Shown: positions 1 to 11,344, counted from the stretch's first letter. The stretch: DNA of 29,603 nucleotides from Lingula anatina (GCF_001039355.2 NW_019776053.1:44745-74347); one strand, 5' to 3'. Notes: generated by a model not told the origin, from the sequence alone. Translations and numbers: made by a program.

Positions 1-882
1 AGAACAAGAGGTGGTCAGGCTGAAAGTAAAAGGTGGGCCCTGATTTTTGGTTGTTTAGTTACCAGGGCAGTGCACATAGAAGTTATAGAAGAAATGAGTT
101 CTTCGTCCTTCATCAATGCACTTAGACGTTTCGTAGCCATCCGTGGACCAGTGAAAATGATCAGATCGGATCGTGGCACAAATTTCATAGGTGCTCTGGA
201 TCAGATTAAAGCCACAGGTATCTTTGTTGAAAATGGTCCAGTGCAAGAAAGCCTTCATGACATGGGAATTGTGTGGAAGTTTAATCCCCCGCATGCATCA
301 CACATGGGTGGAGCCTGGGAACGTCTTATTGGTCTCGCCAGAAGAATACTCGATGCTATGTTTTTAACCAGCCATACCCAAAAGCTTACTCATGAAGTTC
401 TAGTTACTTTTATGTGTGAAGTTAGTGCTGTCATTAATTCTCGACCTGTGGCTCCCATTTCCTATGATCCAGAGGACCCAGAAATCATCACGCCAGCAAT
501 GTTGCTTACACAGAAGAAGGAGCCATTACCTACCCCAACCACATCAACAGATATGAGAGAAATATACCAGTCACAATGGAAGTATGTGCAGATCCTTTCT
601 AATACGTTCTGGAAGCGATGGAGAGATGGTTATCTCCAGTCATTACAAAAGCGAGGGAAATGGACAGCTTCGCAGAAAGACTTGAAAATCGGTGACATTG
701 TGCTGCTCAGAGACTGTGAGTTACATCGAGGCAGTTGGCCAATAGGAGTAGTAGAAAATGTTTTTCCCAGTGGATGTGACAGTAAAGTCAGAACTGTGGA
801 GGTCAGAACAGTGAAAGATGGAAAATCTGTGAAATATGTCAGACCAATATGTGAACTTATTCTTTTGATTGACAGTTGGTAA
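1..882 (+). CDS. BEL/Pao retrotransposon pol, 3' part (integrase core end and C-terminal domain)
   Basis: The reading frame is open from base 1, so the gene is cut by the window edge and position 70 is only the first ATG. It encodes the second half of a retroviral-type integrase, the enzyme that inserts element cDNA into the genome. The middle catalytic Asp is seen in SDRGTNFIGA and the catalytic Glu in GGAWERLIG. The block NSRPVAPI and the C-terminal module (WKRW, KIGDIVLLRD, W-P-G-V) are typical of the BEL/Pao integrase C-terminal domain rather than Gypsy or Copia. There is no frameshift or internal stop up to the TAA at 880-882, so the copy is fairly young. The LTR follows about 150 bp downstream. 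Confidence 0.93.
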   Translation, partial: RTRGGQAESKRWALIFGCLVTRAVHIEVIEEMSSSSFINALRRFVAIRGPVKMIRSDRGTNFIGALDQIKATGIFVENGPVQESLHDMGIVWKFNPPHASHMGGAWERLIGLARRILDAMFLTSHTQKLTHEVLVTFMCEVSAVINSRPVAPISYDPEDPEIITPAMLLTQKKEPLPTPTTSTDMREIYQSQWKYVQILSNTFWKRWRDGYLQSLQKRGKWTASQKDLKIGDIVLLRDCELHRGSWPIGVVENVFPSGCDSKVRTVEVRTVKDGKSVKYVRPICELILLIDSW

Positions 883-1038
883 AGTTGCGAACATGTAGGA
901 GGGATTTAATAGCAAAACACTACAAATTTAGTGGCTAAGTTAGGACTAAATTTAGTATATGTTGTGCATTCTATTTTATAGTTGACTTTTATTGTAGTAG
1001 TTAAATAGTGATATCAATCAGATATCAGGCGAGGAGTG

Positions 1039-1432
1039 TGTTGTTACGGGCCTTCGTATTTGACCTAGTTTTTCATGTCGAGGCTCCATGCTCGCTCATC
1101 AGCAGCCGCTAGTGAACTGTTCAGAGTTTTTTCTAAAGATAGGCCACGCACACCGTGAGTTTTCCACATTTTATATAGTTTTGATAATTGTGGTTGTGTA
1201 AAGAACATTTTTAGTATCTGTAAACTGCTTTTATTATGTATTCACGTTAAAACTTGTCAATGCAAGAATGCAGCACGTTTCACGCTAGTTTTGTAAGGTA
1301 CGGTGGCCTGTAAGTGCCACAATAAGTAATAGAAATGTCATCGTCAGCATTTTGACATAGGTTTTCTTTATTTTATTTCAGTTTTTTACCACATTCCTTT
1401 GTTGGAAATAAAGATAGCTGTATCAAACAACA
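1039..1432 (+). mobile_element. 3' LTR of the BEL/Pao element
   Basis: This 394-bp stretch begins TGTTGTTACGGG and ends AAACAACA, so it has TG..CA ends and a 7-bp terminal inverted repeat (TGTTGTT/AACAACA). It is preceded by a purine run (GGCGAGGAGTG, 1028-1038) that would serve as the polypurine tract priming plus-strand DNA. AATAAA at about 1408 is a plausible polyadenylation signal. The partner 5' LTR lies outside the window, so the borders rest on the terminal symmetry and position after pol. Confidence 0.7.
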
Positions 1433-1435
1433 AAG

Positions 1436-1712
1436 AGGGTTATCTTCTTGTTTTCCGGAAGCAAGACAATTCTGTTATGTGGGATATTGTCCCATTCATC
1501 CTGAAGAGCGTGGCGGAATTGGTCAAGATTATTTAGGAATTGGTTCTCCTCTGCAATGCACATTCCAATTCCTGCCACAGGTGCTCAGTAGGATTAATAT
1601 CAGGACTCAAAGACGGTTGTCCCATCCTCAGAACCCTGTGTTTCTGCAACAAATCGTTTGCCAGACGAGAGATGTGAGCAAGTGCGTTGTCACAATGATG
1701 CCAGTAGCATCC
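1436..1712 (-). pseudogene. Tc1/mariner transposase relic (DD34E), C-terminal half
   Basis: Reading the minus strand gives HCDNALAHISRLANDLL, then SLSPDINPTEHLWQELE and, after a one-base frameshift near 1538, HALQDEWDNIPHN. These are the second and third catalytic blocks of a Tc1-type transposase. There are 34 residues between the Asp of CDNA and the Glu of TEHLW, the DD34E signature. The N-terminal half is not recognisable. The coding similarity stops at the retrotransposon LTR border (about 1433), which suggests the BEL element inserted into this Tc1 copy. The enzyme is inactive here. Confidence 0.88.
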
Positions 1713-2241
1713 GTGAAGTCACCTCTTGCAAATGGAGTGAGATTTCTGTTGAGAATGTTACATTAAAATACCCCTGTTACGTTTTGTTCCAAAAGGAACA
1801 CTGTACTAATACCATGGGCTTGGAATGTTCTCCAAATGCGGATTGATCTAACACCTCAGGCGATATTACACTCATTGGTAACTTCCAGGTTGGACTATTG
1901 CAATTCTGTATTATATACAACATTGGTCAAAAAGGTTGTCCCACCCCCCATTTCCATGTACTTTTATTTACAAATGATCACCTGACAGCTGTAAATTGTT
2001 AGAAATAGTGCTTTTTATTACGGATACCGTGTCTAACATGATAAATGGTTTAAAAAATACAAAATAGTGGTGAAAATATACATATTTTATACCATTTAGT
2101 AAAATTTATAAGAGGTACCCCCTCAAATCGACTGTTTCACTGTGACTTCTACAGATGTCTATAAAATTGAAAAGACTTCGTCAAGTGTCACCAAACACAC
2201 ACACAATTAGCATTAGGGTGTGCTCGTTAAAGGTAACGTGC

Positions 2242-2420
2242 CTAACAGCGTGTGCGTCTTCCGCGTACTGCAATTATCTCCTGTAGACGGCGCGACAAGC
2301 CTTCAACACGGGTTACGATTCTGTTTTGTGGGATATTGTCCCATTCTTCTTAAACAAGTTGGGGGAGTTGGTCCACGTTTTTATGGGGTTGGTTCTCCAA
2401 TGATTGTCTATCAGGCCTAG
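2242..2420 (-). pseudogene. Tc1/mariner transposase relic, C-terminus
   Basis: The minus strand contains EEWDNIPQNRIVTRV, continuing in the same frame through SRRLQEIIAVRGRRTRC to a TAG at 2244-2242. This is the usual carboxy-terminus of Tc1 transposases, including the natural stop. It overlaps in content with the relic at 1436-1712 (both include EWDNIP), so it is a second copy. The part upstream of EEWDNIP is interrupted and no catalytic block survives. Confidence 0.85.
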
Positions 2421-2717
2421 AATCTGGACCCTTCTCATTTTGAGTAGTCTTTTTTTATGCATTGCCATCCAAATCCATGGAAGTAGGTTTGCCGTCACAA
2501 AGTGGAGCCAAATGCGGTTCTATTTCGTCTGCGTGAAACTATAATTAGGCAAGACAGCCAACGATTATTGATAATATATAATATATTTGATATATATATT
2601 CTAAAGATACAAGTTGTGACACTGCGACATTTTGCTCAAATATTGCAAAAGAGGGAGAGGGAGACCAATATTACATACTATGATTCCAATATGAAATGTT
2701 TGAGAATAATAATAAAA

Positions 2718-2753
2718 TCAGCTGTTTTTGATTCGGATACAAGTGAACCTGTA
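2718..2753 (-). CDS. Possible terminal exon of the protease-vWA gene
   Basis: After the exon ending at 2868 (phase 0) the next usable acceptor in phase is TTGTGGCAG at 2754. It gives eleven codons ending in AAAAACAGCTGA (stop at 2720-2718). The splice site is ordinary but the exon is very short and has no recognisable motif. Other 3' ends, including one further downstream, remain possible. Confidence 0.25.
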   Translation of the reverse strand, partial: YRFTCIRIKNS

Positions 2754-2867
2754 CTGCCACAACAGTCGCATATTGTCATGATAAAGATCAACTTTAAATA
2801 ATGTAACACACACGTTTAAATTTAATATTAACTTTTTATTAATTATTATTAAAATAGTCGGTTTTAC

Positions 2868-4116
2868 CTTTGCTGCACTCGATGATATTCTCCAGGTACC
2901 TCTGAACCATCTGCCCAATTTATTTTCCAACGAGCCGACCTCGTCGCAGCGTAAGAAGAATGTGCTGCCATTTGTCAATGTAGCTATCTCTTGACAATGT
3001 TCTGCAGCACCTCTGTACTGTAATGAATTTTTTTTTCTTGTGGGTGTTTGATTTGGTTAAATATGCATGCTTTCTTAATATTAAAAGGATAACAACTCTT
3101 CGTAAGTACTCTGTAAAAAACTCATAAAAATTAAATAAATTCTCCAAAATGGCTGTTAATTATCGTAATTATTGATTAATATGTGCTTGCCATCGGACCA
3201 CGTGACCTTCACAGATACCTTTACTCTTTTTTCTTAATAGGTTATTTAAAAAAACGATTAACTTTGTATGTCGAAACGGCTTCATTAACCATTGGTAAGT
3301 ATGGGGAAGTTGTGTTTACCATAGGAAAATCCATTTTGGCCAAAATGAACAGCTTAATAAAGTTTAGACAAATAAGGGGACACATGCCATTTAAATACAT
3401 GTAACCATTTGTTTTGTATATAAAGTTTAGGCACTTCAAAATACTCGAATATTTTATGTATTGGGTGACATCACCTGTGCAATTGTTTGTCATTTCAAGT
3501 TATGTAAATAATATTTAACAGTATTTTTAGGAATAATATAAGGGCATTAATCGACAACTTTACTAATCATCTGAAAAGACAATAAAAACCAAACACTTAC
3601 CACTGTAGGTTCCTCACCCAAAAATAAAAAGTGTATGCGAGTTTTGTCCAAGACTTTTTTTTCTACAAAATCTTGGACACCTTTGACCATCTGAAGATAA
3701 AACAAAACAAAGGAATAAAATGCATTAGGTACATTAGGTATTCCACGTTGAAAGATGAGAAAATCCGATTAAAACCTTTTTCCAAGATGCAACGTTTTTT
3801 TTTTAATTTGCAGATCAATCATGCTGCATGTTTTAAATGTATCTTTATGAGATTCCGATCATTCTTGCATTGTTACAGTAAACGCACCTGTGACATAGGC
3901 CTATCATCATTGGGCACCTTTGACAAAACAATGAGTCTGTTCAGCTGGTTTGCTTCTGTCCTAGATGGCGTGCAACTTCTAATACCGGTATTTGTTACAA
4001 ATTCTAAAACACTGAGAAACTTTTGGACAAGTGTATCTGTGCCTCTCGGTTCCATCTCACCTGCAAGAATATAATAGGGTTATATATATATATATTATAT
4101 ATATATATATATAGGG

Positions 4117-4168
<52 letters not shown>

Positions 4169-7100
4169 GAAAAAAGTAAAATTGCTTTCGGTATATATAT
4201 GTAGAAAAAAAACTAAAAGCACTGATATCTTGTCCCAAGATCTTTCAGACCTCCTACTTGGCCTCTTCATTTATTTATCAACGACAAATGAACCCTGAAG
4301 ATGCCCAGTACTCAAAGTTTTAATTAATTTTTCTGTTACATAAACAACTTAACAACTGATCATCGTGAAAATGGAGCGTAACCACTGAAATACCCCAACA
4401 CCAAATCTTTTATATATGTGAGTGAGAGGAACGCACATTTTTACCAAGCAGTTGGATAAGGAAGGAGTATTGACCGCCCAAAATGCCCAGAAGTTTGGGT
4501 TCTTCCATGAGAGCCATTCTGAGGGTTTGAAACATCATAACCAAACAGACACAGGGGCTAGAATGCTTGGGTAGGGCCTACCAAAGAAAAACTCGAGCTA
4601 GCAGTGGTTACCGGGAACCTTAAGACAGGCCTTTGCATCAAAGTGTTAGAAAGGAATGTAATCAGTCGAGAATATCTTTGGAGACCCTGACTATCCATTT
4701 ACATGCATGTTTCAACATGGCAAGGCTACTCCACATTCAACCAATGCAACAGTACGGTGGTTATAAGCAAGCCAGATCCATACCCCCAAATGACCAGCTT
4801 AATCATAGCCTCGTTAAGATTGTGTGGGAAATATGGATAACTGACTGATAACCAGGAAAATAAAAATGATATCATGCTATCTTTGCACAGTATGTGGAAC
4901 GACATCACTGCACAAACCTTACAAAACAGTATGACTCTATGCACAGACACTCCAGGTGCGTCCTCCAATCTACATGTAGAAGACATTGGTCAAAATACTG
5001 GAATGTGATTTATTTATTATGGTTATTATATTCATTGGTTGTACAATCAGTAAATGTTTGTGAAAAATTCCTGCTATAAGTTGAATAAATAACCTTGGTT
5101 CATAACATGATTTCCTGTATTACCATTTGCACTGTATAAGGGGGTTACACTTTTTTGTTAGGGAATTTCAGACACACTCTGGGGACAGAAATATTTACTG
5201 TGTAGGTAAATTAAACAAAAAAAGACAAACTCACGAATTGCTTTTTTCAATTTCCTCAAATTCGGCTCCTGTGTTGACCCTTTCAGATGAAATAAACGTA
5301 CGTCTTCTTTCAAGGCATCTGATTGACATAAGAAAGTAAAAACGTTATAAAAAAAATAATTAAATTTAAAAGAATGAAGTAGTTTTCTCAATGGAACCCA
5401 CATTTTTAAAGATAACATGTGCTTATGGTCATCCAAATTAAAGTATAAGATGACCTGTGGGGTGTCTTACGTTGTAATATTTCGTTAATGATGTAAATCC
5501 CAACTTCTTTTGCTTCGACAATGGGTCCGTGCTCATCAATTGCGAAAAACAGAGTGGTCCTGATGTCGTCGTATGAATCTTGAGCTGTGAAATAAAACAA
5601 TAGAACACCTAAAATAATCTGGCAACCATACAAGAACTACAAATATCTAATCAGCAAGTAAAAACAAACGATTATCTCTATAACACATCAACCATTAAAT
5701 ACTTCATGTAATCATCAACTCAAATTGTAGCATGTTGTACTTAATTGTTGTGGTTAAAGTCTTGGGTTATAATTGACTGATGCACAAATTGTACTTGGCT
5801 TACTGTAAAGCCAAAGGGCATTCTACTCTAAATGAGAGGCCTCTAAATTAAATTCTTGGTTGTTTTGTCTCATGGCTTGCAATTGTACTCTGTACCCTGC
5901 ATCAATGTGTTTTCATAAAACTAATCACAATTTTTCTCCGTAAACCAATTTTACTTACTACTAGGAACACGACCAGGACGTAGATGTGCCCTGTATAAAG
6001 GAACCACTATAAAAGAACGTGAGGGAAAGTCTAAAAGTCTATAAAGAACAAGCCGCTTTTATAGAGCCGAATTATTAAGAATAAAGACCGTGCAACGGTA
6101 TACACAGCATGTCTAGTAGACTGAGTGCAATATTCTACGAAAAGGAAAATGACAATTTTGTTACCTGGTTTTGAAAGAGCAACATCAGGCATCTGTAAGA
6201 GAAAGTAAAGAGCATTAAAGATGCATACAAAGTCAATTTTTTGCCACAAAAACCGACCAAATGCCAGCATATAGTTTCAAGTGTAGTATAACTAAGTGAA
6301 TTACCAAAAGGCAATGTTTAATTTTACCCGAAAATGATGTTTGAGCGGATTTTTCTGCTAGCATTTTATGCTGTATGCCAATGGGGCAGAAAAGTAGGTC
6401 ACGAAAGTATGTTAAACTTCCGACCAAAAGTTTAAAGAAAGGAGCAGTATAAAGTTTTTTTATGGCTGATCAAGTGATCTATTCAGTTTATCCCTTGGCA
6501 TGTCGAATTAATTTGAGCCGTATAAGAAACTAGTAGAAGTGGTTTATAGGTGACAGACAGTTTATAGGTGTTACTGGGAATCCACGCTCCACCGATGCTC
6601 GGTTCGTATGTACCTTAAAGACACGGCATGTTTCCGTCTGGCATTGTGATACATAATTAACGTTTACTATGTGAATAGAATATATTCTACTTATGTAGCA
6701 ACTTATATTTAAATTTCTGTGCCATTAATGCGTGTGACGCTATGCCCTATTTATTTACAGTTTAATTATTGTCACAGAAACTTTGTGAAATTCTGACGTT
6801 ATGCAGACAGTGATATCATTCAAATGGAATGAAAATGGTTATGAATATAAGATATAATCCTTCCCATTAATATTCACAGGTAAGTTTCGCCCTAAATTTT
6901 GATCCAATTACGTCAGACTAACGCTAACCTGTATAATTAAATGGAAGGTGGACTCTCTGTTTCATCGACCAGTACTACTATCCATAGATATTATTTGGAA
7001 GCTAGAAATTCACTCAGAGAGTGCAAAACCCCGCCAAGACAACTCGATTCTCATTCCTATTATTTCTTCAATTTATTATTATTTTATTACTCGGGCCAAT

Positions 7101-9306
7101 TTGTACATAATGCTGAGGAGTTAGCTAAAGGGGCCAGCAGAGGGCTAGGTGGTATGATGAATAAGAGTTATAGTTTGAAAGATATTGGATTTAGTACTTC
7201 TGCACAACTGTTCAAATCATGAATCATGCCTATCACTGACTTCTGTGCATTTGTTTGGGGGTTTAAGCCATTGCAGGCTATTGAGAATATACAATTACGA
7301 GCTCACGGATTGACACCATGCAACATAATTAGCTCTTTTCGGAGAAACCGGTCGGATGCCACTAGTTTACACTCAATGAATGTGCATTATTAGATACTGG
7401 AATTAACTTAAAGCCATGGATAAAAATAGATTTACATTTGTACCAAGAGACAGTTTGGATACGACTTCATGTTATGTAAAAACAATTATTGTAGCGTTTA
7501 AGTTGTATGCAGGCGAAAACTTCGACTTTACAGGCACCGTTCGTTTCACCATGCAGTGGTCAAGCACCGTATTTGTTTGTGACAAAATAACCTTTTCTGT
7601 TAAATGATTATCTTTTTTGCTTCCAACCTGATAACTTACCTCCAGTATTGCCTTTGGAGATCCCTCCTGATACACTGCAGGATAGATTACAACTGTGAAA
7701 AAGGAATGTTTGATAAAAAAATTGGCAATCTTAATCTTATATCGTATTCTGTAATTCAAAGGAAGGTTAAAAAATTCATATAAGTTGCTGCGCTCAAAGT
7801 TTAATAATAATAATAATAATTATAATATACTTCGTTTCTCTAAGACAACTAATAACGAGATACAGAAAAATGCAAATTTTAGACAAAGACCCCATCCCCA
7901 GAGATTAGATCGATCCAACTAGATCGACCTAACTCCCTGGGGGTTCACGCTAAATAGCTGTCAGTCGAGCGGGCACGAAAGTTAATTATCCCCTTACAGC
8001 TTGAAGTAGGCGGGACGGACATTTAAGCCGGATTATCTGACAGTAATCTAGTGAGACTCCCCACGGGGATAGATCGATCTAAAATATATGAGACTGCGCC
8101 CAAAATGAATGTAGAATAATACAGAAAGACTCACCTTTCATAAAAGCTTTTTCGTCTTGCTTGAATTATAATAAAGAAATGGAAAGGTGTTTTTATTTTA
8201 CATGCCATTAAATGTTATCGAATATGTGGTCATTGACATAACACATTCTCAAATAATTTATATTATAACAATTTAGACAACTCTATTCGAATTTATGCAT
8301 TTATGCTCTTTTTTTCGTAGAAAAGTTGCGGACGACGATATACCCTAAAAGTCATATACGTCAACACCCTTTGACTTCCCTTTTTCAATGTACAGATTGC
8401 TAATCATTTGCAATGACACAATATTTTAAAACCTTATAATTACAAAGAGCATGTATTACATATTCTGCAATATACCGGTACTTGCTTTCAAACTTACTTA
8501 GCATTGTACACTTACGTACCTGAATATGCTCTGGGTTAAGTATGGTGACATTTGGAAGTTTTAAATCTTTAAGTGTTTTCTTCATAAGACCCCATGGTAT
8601 GGCTAACACCAAATTGCAGTCATTTTTCCGTATCCATTCGGCTCGTACCATCCCCAGAAGATTACATGTTTGTGGCCAACTATCTACGTATTGGTAAACA
8701 GCTGAACCGCTATCTCCTTTTTCAGCAAAAGGAATCTTGCCTTCGTCTTCTGATTTTATAGCTATCACATTCTCCTTGGAAAGTTTTCCGTCGATGATTC
8801 GAAAGCCTATGTACTTGACGATTCCAAACGTTTTGCCGTTTTCCATCCTGACCCGAGTCTCCAAGAGATCCAACGAAGACTTATCCCAAACCTTCATCTT
8901 CATCTTCTCTACACTATTTCTTATAATTGACTCATAAACTATTGTACCTAATGTTCTGTCGGTGTCCACAACAGCTATATCCAAGACGTCAATGTGATGC
9001 ACAACAGTGCCGCCGAATTTTTGTCCATTTTGTGCGACAAATATCACCTTTTGCCCAACCCCCGTAAAACCGTGGGCTGCTGATAGACAGAAAATGTTTC
9101 TAGCGTCGTCGCCAGCAAAAAAGAACGACCCAGCTTTCAATACCTCTGCTCCTTTTGCTGTGCCTAGACCATTATTTGCTTTTGTTCCCTCTTCGAATTC
9201 AATTTCATACCCCTTACACATTGATTTCCAGACACGTATATCCGGTTTTGTTTCCTCATACTTTGCAATTATTTTGTTAGTGCCTATGTAGACTTCATAC
9301 ACATAT
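2868..9306 (-). CDS. Protease (S1/chymotrypsin fold) plus degenerate vWA domain protein, nine exons
   Basis: Exons on the minus strand are 9306-8520, 8159-8135, 7692-7640, 6192-6165, 5584-5471, 5318-5235, 4060-3888, 3690-3618 and 3001-2868. All have AG/GT borders and all eight junctions keep one open frame (491 codons counting the codon shared with the upstream exon). The 787-nt first exon carries a chymotrypsin-like catalytic triad: His at residue ~78 (LSAAHGF), Asp ~109 (LDIAVV), Ser ~199 (EKGDSGSAVY). The remaining exons read as a vWA fold: first strand LFFAIDEHGP, a retained metal-ligand Thr in PRGTDTL, core strand RLIVLS, and a C-terminal EIATLTNGSTFF. The MIDAS DxSxS motif is lost (DEHGP). 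No signal peptide or membrane segment is seen, so it is probably intracellular. I do not recognise a named family; complement factor B/C2 have the reverse order. Confidence 0.8.
4079..4166. repeat. (AT)n microsatellite
   Basis: About 88 bp of alternating TA, interrupted twice by short TTATAT or GGGTTAT units. It lies in the intron between the exons 5318-5235 and 4060-3888, directly before the latter's acceptor region. Confidence 0.97.
4170..5230. other. Intron of the protease-vWA gene, no further exon seen
   Basis: Short open frames on both strands (for example 4633-4848 plus and 4986-4726 minus) have no recognisable motif. The flanking exons already join in phase across this interval, so no extra exon is required. 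Confidence 0.5.
7105..7315 (+). pseudogene. LINE reverse transcriptase relic (C-terminal part)
   Basis: The plus strand reads HNAEELAKGASRGLGGMM, then SLKDIGFSTSAQLFKS, a stop near 7221, and then MPITDFCAFVWGF and QAIENIQLRA. This is the region after the catalytic palm of LINE (non-LTR) reverse transcriptases, where a segment of the type 'L...A..ALG.L', 'A.QLF.S.VMPI.DYC..VWG' and 'I...Q.RA' is common. The stop codon and missing catalytic core show it is dead. It lies in the intron between the exons 7692-7640 and 6192-6165, in opposite orientation to the host gene. Confidence 0.82.
7801..7826. repeat. (TAA)n microsatellite
   Basis: A run of about eight AAT/TAA triplets, in the intron between exons 8159-8135 and 7692-7640. 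Confidence 0.9.
7922..8079. mobile_element. Small palindromic MITE with TA flanks
   Basis: The left end (GATCGACCTAACTCCCTGGG) and the inverted right end (GATCGATCTATCCCCGTGGG) match, and the similarity continues imperfectly for about 55 bp on each side (including CTGTCAG in both arms). The element is therefore almost one long imperfect hairpin. It is flanked by TA on both sides (7920-7921 and 8080-8081), as expected of a Tc1/mariner-mobilised non-autonomous element. It has no coding capacity and lies in an intron. Confidence 0.6.
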
Positions 9307-9712
9307 CTGTGGAAGCAAAAATATTGTTTTAATTTCCTGTCCACGTATATACTTTCCTATGAAGACATTAGATGAACTTTGTACTATTATAGGGAACGTA
9401 ATATTGAAGATCTAATTTGATACCTTGATCATTTAATAAATAAGGGCTTAACCCTAGGTCACGTTTGCCATGTAATCTGCCTCCGGTACACGTGCACTGA
9501 TCATATTTCCTTTTTCGTCTGTAAGGAGGCAGGCGGAATCAAAAACCGAACAAAACCGAATCACGAATCACGGCCTCAATATGTCAAACTCAATTTTTTG
9601 ACAATTTTTTAATCTATAGCCTCTTGGAGACAGCATTATGGTCACTAGAACTTTTTGGTGGACATGCAGCAATCCTGATATTGGTTGAACACGTTGTTGT
9701 CCTCTTTCCCTA

Positions 9713-10573
9713 CACTGTGAAAACAGCGTTTCACATTTAAACACATACAACACACTTTAGCACCTAAACACATATAAAAATATGTGTTCAAGCTAAACAC
9801 GTATACCTTTTCAAGCTGCTCACAGAAACGTTTGACAGGGTTACACGTTATGCTGTGTGCCTCGCTTCACCGGTATATGATTCTATAACAAGTCTATCAC
9901 AAGCTAAGCACATTGGCTAAGCACTTCCCCTGCTAAGCGCGCGGAGCTGCTAAACATATGGAGCTGCTAAAAGTGTGAAACCCCTAAACGCATGGAGTTG
10001 CTGAACAAAACTTTTAGCTTTCCAAGCTTCTCACAGAAGAAAATGATTTACAGAACTTTATGATAACGTTATTTTGTGGAGTTTTATCAGCGTTTTTTTA
10101 ACATTCTCGAAAACGCTATATTATGTTTTGAAAACCTTTTTGATAAATAACCAAAACACTTCCTACGCTGTTTGAACTGCATTTAGCGGTCAATTCTAAA
10201 TTGGGCTTGGGGTTAGTCGGCGAATTGGAAAATATTCGGACTTTCATTAGTAATAAGCAGCTTGTGATGAAACTTTAAATAAACTATTATAATGAATACC
10301 CCACAATCATACTAATGTTCTATTGCTAATTACTTCCGGAAAAGATTAAGTAGACATCACTACTGTAATGAACCTTATCAAAACATTAAAAAGGTGTATT
10401 AAGGTAAAAGCGATAGTTGCTTCGTGTCTTTAGTGAACTATTGAATTTCCCAAACTTGTTCAGAAATACATTCTTATAAACTTCCTCGCAAGGTCAGCTA
10501 ACACAAGGATGAATAAGTCCAGCTGTAAAGGCGATGGTGTGGAGTTAACGATGTTGATATACGGTACAATGTC

Positions 10574-10605
<32 letters not shown>

Positions 10606-10855
10606 GTACTATAGTTTAAGGTGACCGTGACTTCATAACATGAGTGTGTGTGTGTGGCTAAAACCGTTGAAACCCTTAACACCTAAAAGCTAGACATATA
10701 CACCCGTTACACGTGTCATACTGCTAACACAATAAGGCTAACAGCGCGTAACATGCTTAAGAGCTAAACGTGCTTAGGAGCTAAACGCGTTGAAAAAATG
10801 AGACACAACAGGCGTTTAGTAATGTGTTTAGGAGCTAAACACTGTTTTTACAGTG
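9713..10855. mobile_element. 1.14-kb non-autonomous inverted-repeat element, TA target duplication
   Basis: The left end CACTGTGAAAACAGCGTTT and the inverted right end CACTGTAAAAACAGTGTTT match at 17 of 19 positions. Each is flanked by TA (9711-9712 and 10856-10857), which fits Tc1/mariner-type insertion. The inside holds many copies of a GCTAAACAC/GGAGCTAAAC-like phrase in both orientations, concentrated near both ends. There is no transposase and no long open frame, so it would depend on enzyme supplied in trans. It lies between the exon at 9306 and the candidate exon at 11416. Confidence 0.7.
10575..10605. repeat. (GATA)n microsatellite
   Basis: About eight uninterrupted TAGA/GATA units inside the inverted-repeat element at 9713-10855. 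Confidence 0.96.
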
Positions 10856-11344
10856 TACCACTTTTGGTGCTTTGAGAAGGCATAATAATCGTTAAGATGT
10901 TTAAAAACTGAGTGTTATTCATTTGCATGAATTTTAGGCTGTGCGTTCCTTATTCTGAACCAAATGGAAGCTAAAAACCGTTGGACTGCACCGATGGCAT
11001 GTTTATCTTCAGGCTAACGAAAAGCGTATTGCAACTGGACTGAGGCTGAAAGAGCTCGACTGCTTTTCATCCGACAAACAAGGTCATGTCGGAGAAATGG
11101 CCTTAGGCCGTCGTATAGCCACTTTATTACCGGTACGATGTCAAAAAATTGTACGGAAATTGTAAACGATTTTATCGCACGCCACGAGAGCCAAATGTAA
11201 CCTAGGGTTAATATGTGTGTGTGTCCGCAGTGACATCTACTAGACATCATTTTGACCAAGGTCTAGCGATAAGACCGAGAGCTTGACGTAGAATTTGATA
11301 CAGAGCATTTAATACTTGTATTATTCGAAGTTTCAAATACGTAC

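Noticed and set aside
3631-4074. 147-codon open frame on the plus strand
   Set aside because: It is antisense to the exons 4060-3888 and 3690-3618, which fit splice borders and phase; no motif of its own.
4200-4320. AAACTAAAAGCACTGATATC...CCTGAAGATGCCC, reminiscent of a Penelope-type 3' region
   Set aside because: No protein relic or terminal structure to support it.
9007-9291. 94-codon plus-strand open frame
   Set aside because: Shadow of the protease exon on the opposite strand.
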